Assembly: GCF_000611675.1 (NCBI RefSeq)
Contig: NZ_JATV01000004.1
Span: 62,001-126,000, forward strand
DNA: 64,000 bases
Direction: 5' to 3'
From: Flavobacterium succinicans LMG 10402
GTDB lineage: Bacteria > Bacteroidota > Bacteroidia > Flavobacteriales > Flavobacteriaceae
Shown piece after piece: positions 62,450 through 64,000 of this stretch. The first letter of the stretch is position 1. Each line of letters opens with the position of its first letter. The notes beneath the pieces were generated by a model that saw only the letters and a list, made by a program, of their open reading frames with translations, had not been told where the DNA came from and searched no databases. The position numbers were made by a program, and so were the translations under genes.

Positions 62450-64000
62450 ATGCAAAGAATTACAGGATTAATTACAATTTTGTTTTTATGTTCATTTCCA
62501 GTCTTTTCTCAACAATCACATCTCTCGGGTACTCTAACCGATGGAAATGAAAAAGCACCCGTTTACAATTCAGTTGTTGCTTTATTAACTCCCGTAGATT
62601 CTATTTTATATAAGTTTACCCGTTCCGATAAAAAGGGAAATTTTAATTTTAAAAATGTAAAAGCAGGAAACTATATCCTGATGACTTCACATTATCAATA
62701 TGCCGATTATGTAGACCCTATAATTATTAAGGAAAACGAAAATAAGTTGGAAACGATTGCTTTGAAAAGCAAGATAGAACTACTCCGTGAAGTGGTTATA
62801 AAAACCGGTTCGATCAGAATTAAAGGGGATACTACCAGTTACAGAGCAAGTGATTTTGTTGTTAGTGAAAACGCAAACGTAGAAGAGCTTTTAAAAAAAT
62901 TACCTGGAATACAAGTAGATAAAAATGGAACCATAAAAGCTATGGGTGAAACGGTGCAAAAAGTTTTGGTAGATGGTGAAGAATTTTTTGGAGATGACCC
63001 AGGTATGGCGGTAAAAAACTTACGAGCCGATGCAGTAAAAGAAGTACAAGTTTTTGATAAGAAAAGTGATCAAGCCGAATTTACAGGAATTGACGATGGT
63101 AACACCAAAAAAACAATTAATTTAAAATTAAAAGAGGATAAGAAAAAAGGCTATTTTGGTAAGATAGATGGGGCCAATGAGCCATTTACAGCTGCTGATT
63201 CACGATACAATACTAATCTTATGTTTAGTAGTTTTAAAGGCAAAAGAAAACTATCTGCATTTTTACTAAACGGGAATACTGGTCAAGATGGACTAGGTTG
63301 GGAGGATAGTGAAAAATTTGGATCTCGCGATGACAGTTTTAGTATGAACATGGATGATGATGGTAATGTAAATTATGAATGGGCAGGAGATAATAATGAT
63401 GATGAGCCTTACGTAGATTCTCAAAATGGATTTATCAAAAACACGAATGCAGGAGTACAATACTCTAATAAGTGGAATGAGAAACAAAATTTGAATGTAT
63501 CTCCAAAATTCAATAAGCAAATTTATACTAATAATAATAGTAGATTTTCTCAAACACAAGTTGGAGAAACCCAATTGAATGTGGATGAATCGACAGTAAC
63601 AAACGTAAATAGAAGCAATTTTAAACTCAAAGCTATTTATGATGTAAAATTAGATTCAGTAAATTCTTTGAAAATTACAGCCAACTCAAATTTTTATGAT
63701 ACCGAAAGTGATGACTTTAAAAAAGGAATTACAACAGGAAATGGTGGTATATTGAAGAATGAACAACAGCGTGCTTTCATCACAAATTCCGATAAAACTG
63801 CATTGTCTACAAGTATTTTGTTCAAACATAAATTTGCTAAACCGCGTCGAACGTTTGCTGTAAATAGTAGTTGGAATATGTTGAGTACCAACTCTAATAA
63901 TTTTTTAAAATCTTCAAATGATAGTTATATCGATGGTGTTTTTGATACAAAAAATGATATAAATCAAAATAAAATTGGTGATAGAACCAATGAAAATTTT
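62450..64000 (+). CDS. Outer-membrane beta-barrel family protein, incomplete at window end
   Basis: The frame from ATG 62450 stays open to the last base (517 codons), so the gene continues outside. A signal peptide ends near SFPVFSQQ. Residues about 22-110 form a CarboxypepD-like beta-sandwich (GTLTDGNEKAPVYNSVVAL). A TonB-plug-like region follows (ANVEELLKKLPGIQVDKNG, VLVDGEEFFGDDPG), then barrel strands with Asp/Asn-rich loops. This matches the TonB-like outer-membrane beta-barrel (OMP_b-brl_3) family. The 214-base gap upstream shows no clear promoter. Confidence 0.87.
   Translation, partial: MQRITGLITILFLCSFPVFSQQSHLSGTLTDGNEKAPVYNSVVALLTPVDSILYKFTRSDKKGNFNFKNVKAGNYILMTSHYQYADYVDPIIIKENENKLETIALKSKIELLREVVIKTGSIRIKGDTTSYRASDFVVSENANVEELLKKLPGIQVDKNGTIKAMGETVQKVLVDGEEFFGDDPGMAVKNLRADAVKEVQVFDKKSDQAEFTGIDDGNTKKTINLKLKEDKKKGYFGKIDGANEPFTAADSRYNTNLMFSSFKGKRKLSAFLLNGNTGQDGLGWEDSEKFGSRDDSFSMNMDDDGNVNYEWAGDNNDDEPYVDSQNGFIKNTNAGVQYSNKWNEKQNLNVSPKFNKQIYTNNNSRFSQTQVGETQLNVDESTVTNVNRSNFKLKAIYDVKLDSVNSLKITANSNFYDTESDDFKKGITTGNGGILKNEQQRAFITNSDKTALSTSILFKHKFAKPRRTFAVNSSWNMLSTNSNNFLKSSNDSYIDGVFDTKNDINQNKIGDRTNENF

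Overview
The window is a 64 kb piece of an AT-rich chromosome from a Flavobacterium-like member of the Bacteroidota. Evidence for this is the TAnnTTTG promoter element ahead of several genes, SufS/SufE genes beside DUF59, DUF2480 and DUF3078 genes, TonB-linked outer-membrane receptors, and the order purD / DUF6341 / DUF6427 / upp / DUF4254 / glycosyltransferase 9. One tRNA gene (Asn) is present. I saw no rRNA, CRISPR array, transposase, integrase or prophage.

Layout. 0-6.6 kb: a serine hydrolase, then an Fe-S assembly block (sufS, lipoprotein, sufE, GxxExxY protein, DUF59, DUF2480) and a DUF3078 outer-membrane protein. 6.7-13.3 kb: seven tightly packed genes linking polyamine chemistry to the membrane (AdoMet decarboxylase, DUF4178 zinc-ribbon membrane protein, a small membrane protein, DUF350, a membrane-fused aminopropyltransferase, a Tat-exported FAD amine-oxidase-like protein, and a histidine-bearing polytopic membrane protein). 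This block is bracketed by a perfect 50-bp direct repeat. The repeat is the 3' end of the neighbouring glucosidase gene, and its left copy still carries an alternative gene end and stop codon. I read the block as an island integrated into the 3' end of that gene. It is the main discovery of the window. 13.3-22 kb: glucosidase, trpS, a variable stretch (AAA/DUF4143 ATPase with operator-like repeats, DUF1294, Bro-N protein) and tex. 22-24 kb: a decayed locus with nuclease remnants and an AbiH-type phage-defence gene, next to tRNA-Asn. 24-28 kb: rseP, an oxidoreductase and an MFS transporter. 28-34 kb: a TonB receptor with its DUF5689 lipoprotein partner and a secreted protein, with repeat-rich spacers. 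34-40 kb: hflX, a hydrolase, tatA, a DUF-like remnant of an M23 peptidase that has lost its catalytic domain, a GH3-type adenylating enzyme and a small secreted protein. 40.6-42.5 kb: a two-gene AAA ATPase / DUF4276 (Toprim-like) module, a probable defence system. 42.5-44.2 kb: a nucleoside-phosphorylase-like protein. 44-56.8 kb: a surface-polysaccharide locus (Wzz-like, Wzx flippase, polymerase/ligase-like proteins, three sugar-transfer enzymes, UDP-sugar enzymes, CapK-like ligase), interrupted by an ORF6N gene with an early stop codon. 56.9-62.2 kb: the conserved purD-upp-glycosyltransferase 9 block. 62.4 kb to the end: the first 517 codons of an outer-membrane beta-barrel protein that runs off the window.

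Functions were assigned by reading translated motifs by eye; no database search or structure prediction was run. Starts that differ from the longest open frame are explained in the entries.
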